From Vibrio hyugaensis (GTDB taxonomy: Bacteria; Pseudomonadota; Gammaproteobacteria; Enterobacterales; Vibrionaceae), in assembly GCF_002906655.1 (NCBI RefSeq), contig NZ_CP025795.1, forward strand, positions 558,001 through 622,000: 64,000 bases of DNA. Direction: 5' to 3'. Position 1 is the stretch's first letter. Every line of letters starts with the position of its first letter. Of this stretch, positions 35,754 through 44,600 are shown piece by piece. Below the pieces are notes generated by a model. It saw only the letters and a list, made by a program, of their open reading frames with translations, was not told where the DNA came from and did not search any database. A program made the translations under genes and the position numbers.

Positions 35754-36941
35754 TTAGTTGTTGAAGCTTGGTGCTAGTTCGGTTTGTTTGCTTTCTTTGC
35801 GGTTCGCCTTGGCGATAAATAGCAAACCAATCAGTGGAACAATGATGGCTGCGTAAGGGATCATGCCTGCGCCCATTTGGCTATCGAGCACCATGCCGCC
35901 TAAGAAACCGCCAAAGGCATTGGCTAAGTTGAACGCTGAGATGTTTGCCGTCGCCGCTAATTCTTGACCTTCACCACCGTGGTTCATTACTCGAAGCTGC
36001 ATTGCTGGCACGTTAGCGAATGACGCAATACCAAATACAAAGGCGGTGGCAATAAACAGAACTTTGCTGTCGACAGTTAGGCCGACCAGTACGAGTGACA
36101 CAATCATCGCGATAGCCCAGAACATGGACGCTTTTTGTAGGCTTTTATCCGATGAACGACCACCCATGGTGTTGCCAACAATCAGACCTACGCCGACGAT
36201 AACCAAAATCCAAGTCACGGCACTTTCACCAAAGCCAGTGATGTGCATGGCGATAGGGGCGATGTAACCATACAAAGTCATAAACCCCGACCAAGCAAAT
36301 ACGGTGATCGCAAGGCTGATAAGTAGCATTGGGTTTTTGAACGCAGCCAATTGCGCTTTGACATCTTTTGCTTCGCCATGACCAGTCGATTTGATCACTG
36401 AAGTGATGAAGAACAGAGCCACTAAACCAAAAGCGGCAACGGTTAAGAAAGTGGTGTGCCAGCCGAATTGCAAGCCAATCCAAGTACCGCCAGGCACACC
36501 TAAAACGTTAGCCAGTGTTAGGCCTGCGAACATCTGTCCGACTGCACGGCCTGCCATTTTTTCTGAAACCAAATTAGTCGCGACCACGGCTCCGATACCG
36601 TAGAAAGGACCTTGAACCAAGCCCGTGATCACTCGGCTGACCATCAACACAAAGTAGTTCGGTGCGAAAGCGGACAATACGTTGCCGAGAATAAACAGCA
36701 CCATTAGCCCAGCTAGTACGGCTTTCTTGTTAAAGCGCGCTAAGTAAATCGTAAGTAGCGGGCCGCCAAACACAATGGCAAGCGCGTAGGCACTGATTAG
36801 ATAACCCGCTTGCCCTTCCGTGATGGACAAAGAGTTGGCAACTTGAGGAAGGATTCCTGCAATAACAAATTCCGCGGTACCGATAGCAAAAGCTGCAAGC
36901 GTTAGGATCCATACCTGCAGCGGCATTTTTTCTTTATTCAT
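35754..36941 (-). CDS. MFS transporter, DHA1 family (AraJ/YdhP-like)
   Basis: 395 residues with about 12 membrane spans. The N-terminus 'LTLAAFAIGTAEFVIAGILP' is the AraJ/YdhP-type signature, followed by 'GQAGYLISAYALAIVFGGPL' and the MFS motif A region 'LARFNKKAVLAGLMVLFILG'. Members of this group export drugs or sugars. It sits 78 bases before the glutaredoxin gene and ~100 after the SDR gene on the same strand, so export of a toxic substrate or product is a reasonable guess. Confidence 0.87.
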   Translation of the reverse strand: MNKEKMPLQVWILTLAAFAIGTAEFVIAGILPQVANSLSITEGQAGYLISAYALAIVFGGPLLTIYLARFNKKAVLAGLMVLFILGNVLSAFAPNYFVLMVSRVITGLVQGPFYGIGAVVATNLVSEKMAGRAVGQMFAGLTLANVLGVPGGTWIGLQFGWHTTFLTVAAFGLVALFFITSVIKSTGHGEAKDVKAQLAAFKNPMLLISLAITVFAWSGFMTLYGYIAPIAMHITGFGESAVTWILVIVGVGLIVGNTMGGRSSDKSLQKASMFWAIAMIVSLVLVGLTVDSKVLFIATAFVFGIASFANVPAMQLRVMNHGGEGQELAATANISAFNLANAFGGFLGGMVLDSQMGAGMIPYAAIIVPLIGLLFIAKANRKESKQTELAPSFNN

Positions 36942-37041
36942 GGGGGAGTCTCTTTTTTTATTTCGTTTGAACCCATTGGTGCCATGTTTTTGTATTGCTC
37001 TGACACCTTGTTTTTATTTGCGGTTAGCTAAGCGTGTGTTG

Positions 37042-37710
37042 TTAGCCAAGCAGTGCGCCACCATCAACATCAATCACGGCGCCAGTCATGTAGCTGTTTT
37101 CAATCAGAAGTCGGTAAGCTTTTGCAACGTCACTGGCTTCACCAACTTTGCCTACGGGCAAGCTATTTTGTGTGCGTTTGAACATGGCATTTCTATCGTC
37201 TTCATTCATGCCTTGATACGCCTCAGTTCTAGCCAAACCTGGGCTGACCGCATTCACTCGGATAGGAGCCAATTCTTTCGCCAGTACTTTCGTGGTCGCT
37301 TCAATAGCCGCGTTGATGGCAGTTTTGACGTAGGTGTTAGCAACAACTTTGCGCGATAACATGCCGGAAGTTAGCGTGATTGAGCCGCCTTTCTTGATGT
37401 AGCGTGCGCCATGTTTTGCCGCGTTGATGGCGCCCCAAAACTTGGTATCGAACGCGTATTTTGCTTGGGAAACTTCTACATCCACCACTTTGCCTGCCGG
37501 AGCATAAGAACCTGCTGTGACGATCAGGTGGTCAAAAGCACCAATGGTTTCGAAGTAGTGGTAAACCGACTGTTCATCACTGATGTCTAACCCTGTTTTG
37601 CGGCTTGCTACGTGGACAACCGCATTGTCGCTTGCAAGTTGTTGGCTAAGTTCAGCACCAATACCTGATGTGCCACCTAGTACGACGTAGACAGTTTTTT
37701 CTGTTTTCAT
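37042..37710 (-). CDS. Atypical short-chain dehydrogenase/reductase
   Basis: 222 residues. NAD(P)-binding 'VLGGTSGIGAELSQQLASD' at the N-terminus and 'PIRVNAVSPGLARTEAYQG' at the C-terminus mark an SDR. The usual catalytic YxxxK is not seen: the region after 'ITLTSGMLSRKVVA' reads 'NTYVKTAINAAIEA', where the Lys is not four residues after a Tyr. Such atypical members may be non-redox or use another residue. Start chosen at ATG 37710, with GGAG nine bases upstream; five extra codons are possible. First gene of the cluster, divergent from the LysR gene. Confidence 0.83.
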   Translation of the reverse strand: MKTEKTVYVVLGGTSGIGAELSQQLASDNAVVHVASRKTGLDISDEQSVYHYFETIGAFDHLIVTAGSYAPAGKVVDVEVSQAKYAFDTKFWGAINAAKHGARYIKKGGSITLTSGMLSRKVVANTYVKTAINAAIEATTKVLAKELAPIRVNAVSPGLARTEAYQGMNEDDRNAMFKRTQNSLPVGKVGEASDVAKAYRLLIENSYMTGAVIDVDGGALLG

Positions 37711-37830
37711 GATTTGTTTCTCCAATCTCGTTTTGTTGGAGCCAGTATATTGATTGGAAGAAATTTGATAATTGGGTAATATTTGAATTGATTATTCAGC
37801 TCAGTCGAACAATGAAATTTCGGAGGTAAT

Positions 37831-38754
37831 GTGGACAAGTTTTCGGATATGACGTTGTTTGTCAGCATAGTGAAGAACCAAGGGCTGGCAGCGGCTGGTA
37901 GAGAGCTTGGCTTATCGCCAGCAACAGTAACGGCAAGATTGCAGTCGCTGGAAGACCGTTATGGGGTGAAATTACTTAATCGCAGTACAAGGCATATTTC
38001 ACTGACGGACTCTGGCGCTATGTACCATCAGGCATGTTTGGAAATCATCGACAGCGTTAAAGAGACGGAAAACTTACTCCAAACTGGCACCAAAGAAGTG
38101 CGCGGCACACTTAAGATCTCGGCTCCTCGTGATATTGGTAAGCAATATATTTCGCCAATACTGTCGGAATTTAGTCAGCTCTATCCCGATGTGATCCCTT
38201 ATCTGTATTTGAACGATAACTTATCCAACTTGGCGGAGTCCGGTTTGGATATTGTTATCCGATATGGGGAGCTAGCCGACAGCAACCTTATCTCTCGCAA
38301 ACTGGCGTCCAGTCGCCGAGTGCTTTGCGCTTCTCCTCAGTATTTGGCAAAGAAAGGCACGCCGATCACGCCACAAGATTTAGCACAGCACGATTGTTTA
38401 GCCATGGTTCGCAGCAATGAAGAGTTGAAAACATGGCACTTTCAAGATGAAGGGCAGCACAATGTAGTTACTGTCGTACCGAAGCGGTTTTCTGATGATG
38501 GCGAAGTGATTCGTCAATGGGCGTTAGATGGGGCCGGTATTGCGTTGAAATCGATTCTCGATGTGCAAGAAGACATCAAACAGCAGCGTTTAGTGACGGT
38601 GTTAAATGGCTATATGAAGAACTTCAACGCATCGACCTCTTCTGCAGGTGCAGATTTGAACGTGATTTACTTGAGCCGCCAGTATCAACCCAAGCGACTT
38701 CGTTTGTTTTTGGACTTCTTGATTGAGCGTTTTCATAGCCAGTTTCCGGAATAA
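37831..38754 (+). CDS. LysR-family regulator of the SDR-MFS-Grx-OYE cluster
   Basis: 307 residues, starting at GTG with GGAGG four bases upstream. HTH: 'DMTLFVSIVKNQGLAAAGRE' then 'LSPATVTARLQSLEDRYGV', 'LLNRSTRHISLTDSG'. The substrate-binding domain follows (about 92-300). The gene diverges from the SDR gene with ~120 bases between starts, so it most likely controls that operon. The effector is unknown. Confidence 0.88.
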   Translation: MDKFSDMTLFVSIVKNQGLAAAGRELGLSPATVTARLQSLEDRYGVKLLNRSTRHISLTDSGAMYHQACLEIIDSVKETENLLQTGTKEVRGTLKISAPRDIGKQYISPILSEFSQLYPDVIPYLYLNDNLSNLAESGLDIVIRYGELADSNLISRKLASSRRVLCASPQYLAKKGTPITPQDLAQHDCLAMVRSNEELKTWHFQDEGQHNVVTVVPKRFSDDGEVIRQWALDGAGIALKSILDVQEDIKQQRLVTVLNGYMKNFNASTSSAGADLNVIYLSRQYQPKRLRLFLDFLIERFHSQFPE

Positions 38755-38761
38755 ACAAGGT

Positions 38762-39055
38762 TTAGACGGCAACCTGCAATTGAGGCCATGTGATTAGCCA
38801 GTTTTTGGATTCTACCCGAGATTGAAACAGCATTAATGTTCGCTTGGGATTGTAAGTAATCTGGCCTTCAAGCAAAGATTCAAACCCGAACGCTGAAATG
38901 CATTCTATCTGGCTATTCTCGTTCAATCTGGCAGCAACCGCCGTCTCTTTTTCTGGCCAGTAACTCATCGCATCCAAGGTACTTTGGTATGGCTTATCAC
39001 CATTCCTTAGGTGCATGTTTGCTTGATTGCGAACTTGCCAATTTAGCTCTGGCAT
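38762..39055 (-). pseudogene. C-terminal half of a nucleotidyltransferase (NTP_transf_6/DUF925) gene
   Basis: The 97-residue frame matches only the distal half of this family: 'PELNWQVRNQANMHL', 'YQSTLDAMSYWPEKETAVAA', 'CISAFGFESLLEGQITYNP', 'SKNWLITWPQ'. The N-terminal half with the nucleotidyl-transfer motif is missing. The remnant begins inside the 3' end of the mmcQ-like gene (overlap 38997-39055), which points to a deletion that fused the two. A translated fragment is possible but unlikely to be active. Confidence 0.7.
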
Positions 39056-39410
39056 TAATGCCCAATTCTTCGCGTTTTCGTTTACTCAAGCCAAGTGCAA
39101 CTAATCGATAAGATTCTGATAAATAGTACTTTAGCTCTTCGTCTAGGCGTCCGGAGGTTTCCGTTTGTTGAATCCACTTCATACCACGGTTTGCGAAATA
39201 AGGGGCAGGAATATAGCCCTCATAATCACTTAAAAAATCGAAGTTTAAAGGAGAAGTCTTAAACGTAAATGCAGGCTGCTTGTCTTTACTCCAGCCTCCG
39301 ATAGCAAATACCTTTCCACCGACTTTCCAAACGTGTGCATCACCCCATTGAACCACATGAGAAGTGGCAGTGAATGAGCCACAGAATTGATTAAATTCAT
39401 CGTATGTCAT
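38997..39410 (-). CDS. MmcQ/YjbR family DNA-binding-like protein, 3' end altered
   Basis: 137 residues. The family core (about 1-115) reads 'HVVQWGDAHVWKVGGKVFAI', 'FKTSPLNFDFLSDYEGYIPA', 'NRGMKWIQ', 'YYLSESYRLVALGLSKRKRE'. MmcQ/YjbR proteins have a CyaY-like/DNA-binding-like fold of unknown role and usually end near 'KKKR.EL'. The last ~20 residues here ('NARAKLASSQSSKHAPKEW') are out-of-frame translation of the nucleotidyltransferase remnant, so the natural stop was lost in a deletion. The protein core looks intact and is probably still made. Confidence 0.78.
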   Translation of the reverse strand: MTYDEFNQFCGSFTATSHVVQWGDAHVWKVGGKVFAIGGWSKDKQPAFTFKTSPLNFDFLSDYEGYIPAPYFANRGMKWIQQTETSGRLDEELKYYLSESYRLVALGLSKRKREELGINARAKLASSQSSKHAPKEW

Positions 39411-39429
39411 TGGGTTACCTCAATAGTGA

Positions 39430-40341
39430 TTAGCTTAAATTTTGGGCTAACTTAGTAATGTGTGCAATCAAAGCCAAGTGAGATTCCGAGGTTTCCCTTC
39501 TATGGCGATAGATGCCGACAGTACCCGGCTTGGGCTGTGAGTCTACGGTTAAGATTTTCAACCCTAACGATTGTAAGTAGTCGCTCAGGTGGCTGGTATA
39601 AGACATTACGGCTATGCCACTTTTTAGTACATCAATACTCGCGAGTAACGAATCGACTTCGTAAGTTGGGCGGTTATCAAGTTGCTGACGTTCCCTTTCG
39701 TTTTGCTTGGGAATTGGGTTGTCTAAAACATGGTTAAACTTTTTTGCATCATAAGTGACGGATAGGGCGGGGTATTCATGGAGCATTTGTTTCGTCACCA
39801 CTTTACCCAAAAGTGGATGATTGGGAGAGACAAAGTAAGCGTCAACAGTTTGAAATAAAGGAATAAAAGTAACATCACACTTTGACGACAACCCTACAAT
39901 TTCATGACCAATGAAGAATTCAATTTGCTCATTAATCAAAGAATCCATTAAGCCTAAATGATTGCCAAATTCGACGTGCGTAGATGCGGATGGTTGATGA
40001 GACAAATGTTCATCTAAGGCTTGCTTTACGAACAAAGGCCACCAAGCGTCCCCGGCTCCTATTTTTATTTTGCCGACTTGATACTGCTTCCTTTCTTCAA
40101 TGCCCTGCATCATTTGATTGTATTCGTGCTGCATCGCATCGCTATGACGATAGAGAATACGACCAAACTCGGTCAGAACCATGCCGCTTTGGTGGCGTTC
40201 AAAGAGTGTGACGCCAAGAGACTCTTCCAGCTTTTTTAAATTACTCGTCATTGTCGGTTGGCTTAGTCCGGCCATCCTTGCGGCGGCACTTATGCTTTGA
40301 CAGCGAGCAATCAGTAAAAATTGCTGTAGAGATTTGTCCAT
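39430..40341 (-). CDS. LysR-family transcriptional regulator
   Basis: 303 residues from the ATG at 40341, preceded by GGAATAAC; the ORF could extend 15 codons upstream without support. HTH: 'LQQFLLIARCQSISAAARMA' then 'LSQPTMTSNLKKLEESLGV', 'LFERHQSGMVLTEFGRIL'. It diverges from the glycosidase lipoprotein gene (40571), with ~230 bases between starts, and is the natural candidate to regulate it. Confidence 0.86.
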   Translation of the reverse strand: MDKSLQQFLLIARCQSISAAARMAGLSQPTMTSNLKKLEESLGVTLFERHQSGMVLTEFGRILYRHSDAMQHEYNQMMQGIEERKQYQVGKIKIGAGDAWWPLFVKQALDEHLSHQPSASTHVEFGNHLGLMDSLINEQIEFFIGHEIVGLSSKCDVTFIPLFQTVDAYFVSPNHPLLGKVVTKQMLHEYPALSVTYDAKKFNHVLDNPIPKQNERERQQLDNRPTYEVDSLLASIDVLKSGIAVMSYTSHLSDYLQSLGLKILTVDSQPKPGTVGIYRHRRETSESHLALIAHITKLAQNLS

Positions 40342-40570
40342 TGTTATTCCATTTTTTAAACAAGGTTTCTTGAAGGTATTGTGCACAATTTCTTTTATAA
40401 ATCACAAATCTGCTATCTGACATAATTGAATTTATTAGTGTTTCATAGATCTAAATCACTATTGGTGAGCAACATATAGATATTGTCTATAAAGCTGGCG
40501 CTGTTACCTATTTTTCTCTGAAGAGCGTGTTCCTTAGACTGTCGCCAAAATAACAATCTAAGGGATGAAC

Positions 40571-43447
40571 ATGAAACCAAGTTTTATTGCGCTTGCTGTT
40601 GCTGCAACGATGGGATTAGTTGGATGTGGTTCAGATTCTGATACCACGGAGATCGTCGATAAACCCATTATTTCGGAAGATCTTTACTTGCGCGGATTGA
40701 ATGGCGATTGGGGGACTGCGGAACACGCGAAGCTGAACTATTTAGGGAACAACGAATATGAGACGGCTCTGCGTGTAGCGCGAGGTAGTAATCAATTCAA
40801 GATTGCCGATCCTGGCTGGCAAATTCAATACACCCATTTTGAACAGCCTGCGATGTTTGATGAAGCTCAGGATTACTTACCAAAACCAGAGACGAATGAA
40901 GCATGTATGAATGATGACTGCAATTCGGAAATCACGTTTGAAGATAAAGGTTACTATAAGTTCTCTGTGAGTTTTGCGGATGAAAGCAGCGCGACGATGA
41001 CCGTAACAAAAGCCACGCAAGAAGAGGCGGAGAAGTACTACTCAGATGCTATTTTGGACCCTGAAATGGTGCATGAGGGGCATCAAAATAAAGAGCTAAA
41101 ACTGTTCCGAAACTACGATGACAGTAATGAAACGGTGACTTTTTCTGTCAAAGATCCTAAAGCAGATCTGCGCGAGTTTGGCATCTCAACCACGACGGAA
41201 CTGCGAGACGCTCTGGATCAAGGCATGGTGATTACGGAGAAAGAAGGGCCTCGTGTTGTTTCTGGCGATCTCGCGTTTGATGCACTGTTCGCTTTGACGA
41301 TGAAAGAGCTCGATCAACTTGCGGTGTCTGAGATCAAAGACGGTAATTACAATTACAACAAACCAATAAAGGCAGAAGTGTTTGAGACAGGTGCCAAGTG
41401 GCATTACGTTTGGACTCGTGATTTGGCATATGCGGCCGACCTTTCCCTTGCGTTGATGAATCCTACGCGTGTTGAAAACGGTTTGGAATTCAAGTTATCA
41501 GCCTTCCGAGAATCAACTGATCAACAATACGATGGTGAGCAAATCGTCCAAGATACAGGCACTGGTGGCAGTTGGCCGATCAGTACCGACCGAACAACTT
41601 GGGCGCTAGGGGCAGAACGTTTACTGTCGGCACTGGATGGCGAAGCTTACAACCAATTCGCAGAGCGCGCTTACAACGCAGTTAGCAACACGCTAGAAGC
41701 CGACCGTTTAGCGGCGTTTGATCAAGATTCAGGTCTCTACACGGGAGAACAGTCGTTCTTGGACTGGCGCGAGCAGACATACTCTACGTGGACGCTTAAT
41801 GATGTTAATGAGATTGGTAGTAGCAAAGCGTTGTCTACTAACGTGGTTCACTATCGAGCAATGCGCTTAGCGGCGAAGTTGGCAGAACAATTTGACTCAA
41901 AAAACGCAGTGAAATACGCAGATTGGGCTGAGCAATTAAAAACGGCAATCAATACCGAGTTTTGGAATGAACAGCGTGGTATGTACGTGAGTTACTTGTT
42001 CGATAACGGGCAAGATATTGCGGTCGACAAATATGACATGCTTGGTGAAGCGCTGGCGATCATAAGCGGTATTGCAAGCAATGAACAAGCGAAGCAAATC
42101 ATGGAAAACTATCCTCACAGTGAGTTTGGTGTGCCAGTTTATTTCCCTCAACAACCTGATGTTCCTGTGTATCATAACCGTGCTATTTGGCCATTTGTCA
42201 CCGCATATAGCTTGCGCGCTGCACATCAAACTCAAAACGTGGCAGCGGCTAACAATGCGATTCAATCCCTAGTTCGCGGCACCGCAACGAACCTATCAAA
42301 TATGGAAAACTTGGAGTGGTTGTCTGGCAAATCGTTCATTATTCACAGTGATCATGGTGCAGATGCTTCTCTTGATGGCCCTGTAATTAACTCCCAGCGC
42401 CAGTTATGGTCGGTAGGTGGTTACCTCAATATGGTGGTCGAAACTATCTTTGGTATTCACACTGAAACAGGCCAATTGGAAGTGAAACCGTTTATTACCG
42501 CTTTGGTAAGAAACCAGATTTTTGCTCAGTCTGACCAAATCACGTTGGAAAACTTTAGCTTCAAAGGAAAAACGTACTCCGTTACGGTTAATCTTCCTGA
42601 GGCGGATGGAGAACTAAAAGGTTATTACCCCGTTAACGAGGTGAGTGTTGATGCTAACGGTAATTATTCTGTCACACTCGGCAATGTTGTTAATGATGAG
42701 AGCAGCGTCAACGTTATTGAAGGTGTAAAGCCATACGCAACAGAAAGTGCGCAAGTTTACTCTCCGCAAGAGCCTAACTTGGAACTTTCTCGCACGGGAG
42801 ATAACGTCACGATTGATGTCACCAGTGATTACAACATCAACCTCTACCGAAATGGTCAGCTTATCCAAAATAATGTAAACGGTAAGCAGTTCAGCGATAC
42901 GCTCAATGGTTTTTCATGTTACTTAGCTGAAAGCATTAACGAGCAAGGTTTCCGCTCCAACCCAAGTGAGCCAATGTGTATCGGCCAAGAAATTCGCGTG
43001 AAATTAGAGGGGGAGTATCAACCTTTAACAGACGATGTTGATGTGGTTACGGTGAGCAAAGACAGTGGTGATGTAAATGGTCTGAGTGCTTTCACCGTTC
43101 CTACCAACGGACGATACCAGTTGGCAGCGTGGTATAACAATAACCTAGGCCAACTAAATACCGGTATTACTAACGCAGTTAAAGAGCTCCAAGTTCTTGA
43201 TGAGTCAGGTCAGTCAGTTGGGAAAGGTTACATTCAAATGGGCCATATTGGTGAGAACAAGGGAATGCGTTACTCAACACCGATTGAAGTTCCCTTGGAG
43301 CAAGGCAAATCATACCGATTGGTTCTCAAAGATCATTTCAATATGAGTTATTTGAAATCCAATGAAACCTACATTTATTCAGGTGGCGTGGATGGCGAAA
43401 AGAATGAAGCGCAAATAGCGGATATACGTATCACGCCGCTCCAGTAA
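40571..43447 (+). CDS. Lipoprotein six-hairpin glycosidase (GH15/GH63/MGH-like), with CBM-like N-domain
   Basis: 958 residues from the ATG at 40571, chosen because AAGGG sits 6-7 bases upstream (the ATG at 40565 overlaps it). A lipobox 'MGLVGCGS' places the lipid-modified Cys at ~19. Residues ~38-120 look like a pullulanase-type starch-binding or beta domain ('LYLRGLNGDWGTAEHAKLNY', 'QFKIADPGWQIQYT'). The (alpha/alpha)6 catalytic core (about 240-640) has 'WHYVWTRDLAYAADLSLALM', 'DTGTGGSWPISTDRTTWALG', 'EALAIISGIAS' and 'RAIWPFVTAYSL'. C-terminal beta domains follow. Likely degrades an alpha-glucan or similar sugar on the cell surface. Confidence 0.82.
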   Translation: MKPSFIALAVAATMGLVGCGSDSDTTEIVDKPIISEDLYLRGLNGDWGTAEHAKLNYLGNNEYETALRVARGSNQFKIADPGWQIQYTHFEQPAMFDEAQDYLPKPETNEACMNDDCNSEITFEDKGYYKFSVSFADESSATMTVTKATQEEAEKYYSDAILDPEMVHEGHQNKELKLFRNYDDSNETVTFSVKDPKADLREFGISTTTELRDALDQGMVITEKEGPRVVSGDLAFDALFALTMKELDQLAVSEIKDGNYNYNKPIKAEVFETGAKWHYVWTRDLAYAADLSLALMNPTRVENGLEFKLSAFRESTDQQYDGEQIVQDTGTGGSWPISTDRTTWALGAERLLSALDGEAYNQFAERAYNAVSNTLEADRLAAFDQDSGLYTGEQSFLDWREQTYSTWTLNDVNEIGSSKALSTNVVHYRAMRLAAKLAEQFDSKNAVKYADWAEQLKTAINTEFWNEQRGMYVSYLFDNGQDIAVDKYDMLGEALAIISGIASNEQAKQIMENYPHSEFGVPVYFPQQPDVPVYHNRAIWPFVTAYSLRAAHQTQNVAAANNAIQSLVRGTATNLSNMENLEWLSGKSFIIHSDHGADASLDGPVINSQRQLWSVGGYLNMVVETIFGIHTETGQLEVKPFITALVRNQIFAQSDQITLENFSFKGKTYSVTVNLPEADGELKGYYPVNEVSVDANGNYSVTLGNVVNDESSVNVIEGVKPYATESAQVYSPQEPNLELSRTGDNVTIDVTSDYNINLYRNGQLIQNNVNGKQFSDTLNGFSCYLAESINEQGFRSNPSEPMCIGQEIRVKLEGEYQPLTDDVDVVTVSKDSGDVNGLSAFTVPTNGRYQLAAWYNNNLGQLNTGITNAVKELQVLDESGQSVGKGYIQMGHIGENKGMRYSTPIEVPLEQGKSYRLVLKDHFNMSYLKSNETYIYSGGVDGEKNEAQIADIRITPLQ

Positions 43448-43467
43448 CATTCGATAATTACTTCAAC

Positions 43468-43500
43468 AAAGCCGCCGAAAATTTCAGCGGCTTTCAATTT
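43468..43500. terminator. Terminator of the glycosidase gene
   Basis: AAAGCCGC pairs with GCGGCTTT around a ~12-base loop, followed by CAATTTAAGT. The next gene converges on it. Confidence 0.65.
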
Positions 43501-43549
43501 AAGTAATCATTAGATGTTTGTTGTGACGTGAATAATTTGGAAAGCTAAT

Positions 43550-44443
43550 CTACCAAATTGGTGAGCTCTCTATGCTGTCTGATAAGTGATCGATGAATGC
43601 TCTTAGTACGGGCGTCATTTGCTTGCGAGTGGCATAAATGGCATGTACGCCGAGTGTTTTGGGCTGCCACTCTGGGAGCAAATGAATTAATTTCCCGTCA
43701 TCGAGTAAATGTTTGACCGCGGGAAAAGGCTGTAAGCTCACTCCATTCCCATTCAATGCCGCCGCTAAAAGTACTTCTGGTGTGTTGGCGCTGATGTTCC
43801 CGTTAATCGATACAGACTCTGTTCCATTTGCCCCTTCAAATCGCCATTCAGAACGACCGAAATAGCTAAAGGATAAACAATTGTGATGACCAAGATCTTG
43901 GACGTTTAAAGGCGCGCCATTTTCTTCAATGTATTGAGGTGACGCGCAAATCACCGAGCGGCATTCGCCTAATTGTTTCGCGACGACATTAGAAGGCAAC
44001 TCATTGGTGATGCGTATAGCAAGGTCGATACGAGAATCCACAAGGTTTACTGTTTCATCCGTTGATAAAATATCAATCGATACTTCAGGCCATTGAGCGA
44101 CAAAACTTGTGATTGCATCAATTAAAAAACTGCTGACAATAGAGTAGCTTGCAGTAATGCGCAATTGCCCTTTTAGGCTTGCTCTATCCTTATTTCTGAT
44201 ACCACTCAACGAGTCTTCAAGTGCAAGCAATTCGCGTGCTATTTGCAGTGTTTCTTTCCCTGAACTGGTCAAACTAAGGCTTCGAGTTGTGCGGTGGAGT
44301 AAACGAGTCTCCATCCACTTTTCGAGCTCACCTAAATAACGTGTCACTTTGGTCCGGGACATGTCGAGATGCTCTGCTGCTGCACTTAAACTGCCACGCT
44401 CTACAATTGTGACAAAGACGTTCATTGCCTCAAGTCTATCCAT
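43550..44443 (-). CDS. LysR-family regulator divergent from the MBL-fold gene
   Basis: 297 residues. HTH: 'MDRLEAMNVFVTIVERGSLS', 'LDMSRTKVTRYLGELEKWM', 'LLHRTTRSLSLTSSG'. Effector-binding domain from about residue 90. It diverges from the MBL-fold gene at 44601 with ~157 bases between starts, so it probably regulates it. Closely follows the TrbI/DsdC-unlike 'RLEAM..F' group of orphan LysR proteins common in Vibrio. Confidence 0.87.
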   Translation of the reverse strand: MDRLEAMNVFVTIVERGSLSAAAEHLDMSRTKVTRYLGELEKWMETRLLHRTTRSLSLTSSGKETLQIARELLALEDSLSGIRNKDRASLKGQLRITASYSIVSSFLIDAITSFVAQWPEVSIDILSTDETVNLVDSRIDLAIRITNELPSNVVAKQLGECRSVICASPQYIEENGAPLNVQDLGHHNCLSFSYFGRSEWRFEGANGTESVSINGNISANTPEVLLAAALNGNGVSLQPFPAVKHLLDDGKLIHLLPEWQPKTLGVHAIYATRKQMTPVLRAFIDHLSDSIESSPIW

Positions 44444-44600
44444 TCTGTTGCTTCACCGTAGGAAAATCACTGTCACAGTATATGACCGAATTTCGCAATA
44501 GTGAAAGTTAATTTGCTGTCTATTTCATCTAAAACCAATCAAATAAGATGGCCTCAACATGAAACGAGCCGCATGAGTTGGTTCTCTAACACGGAATAAG

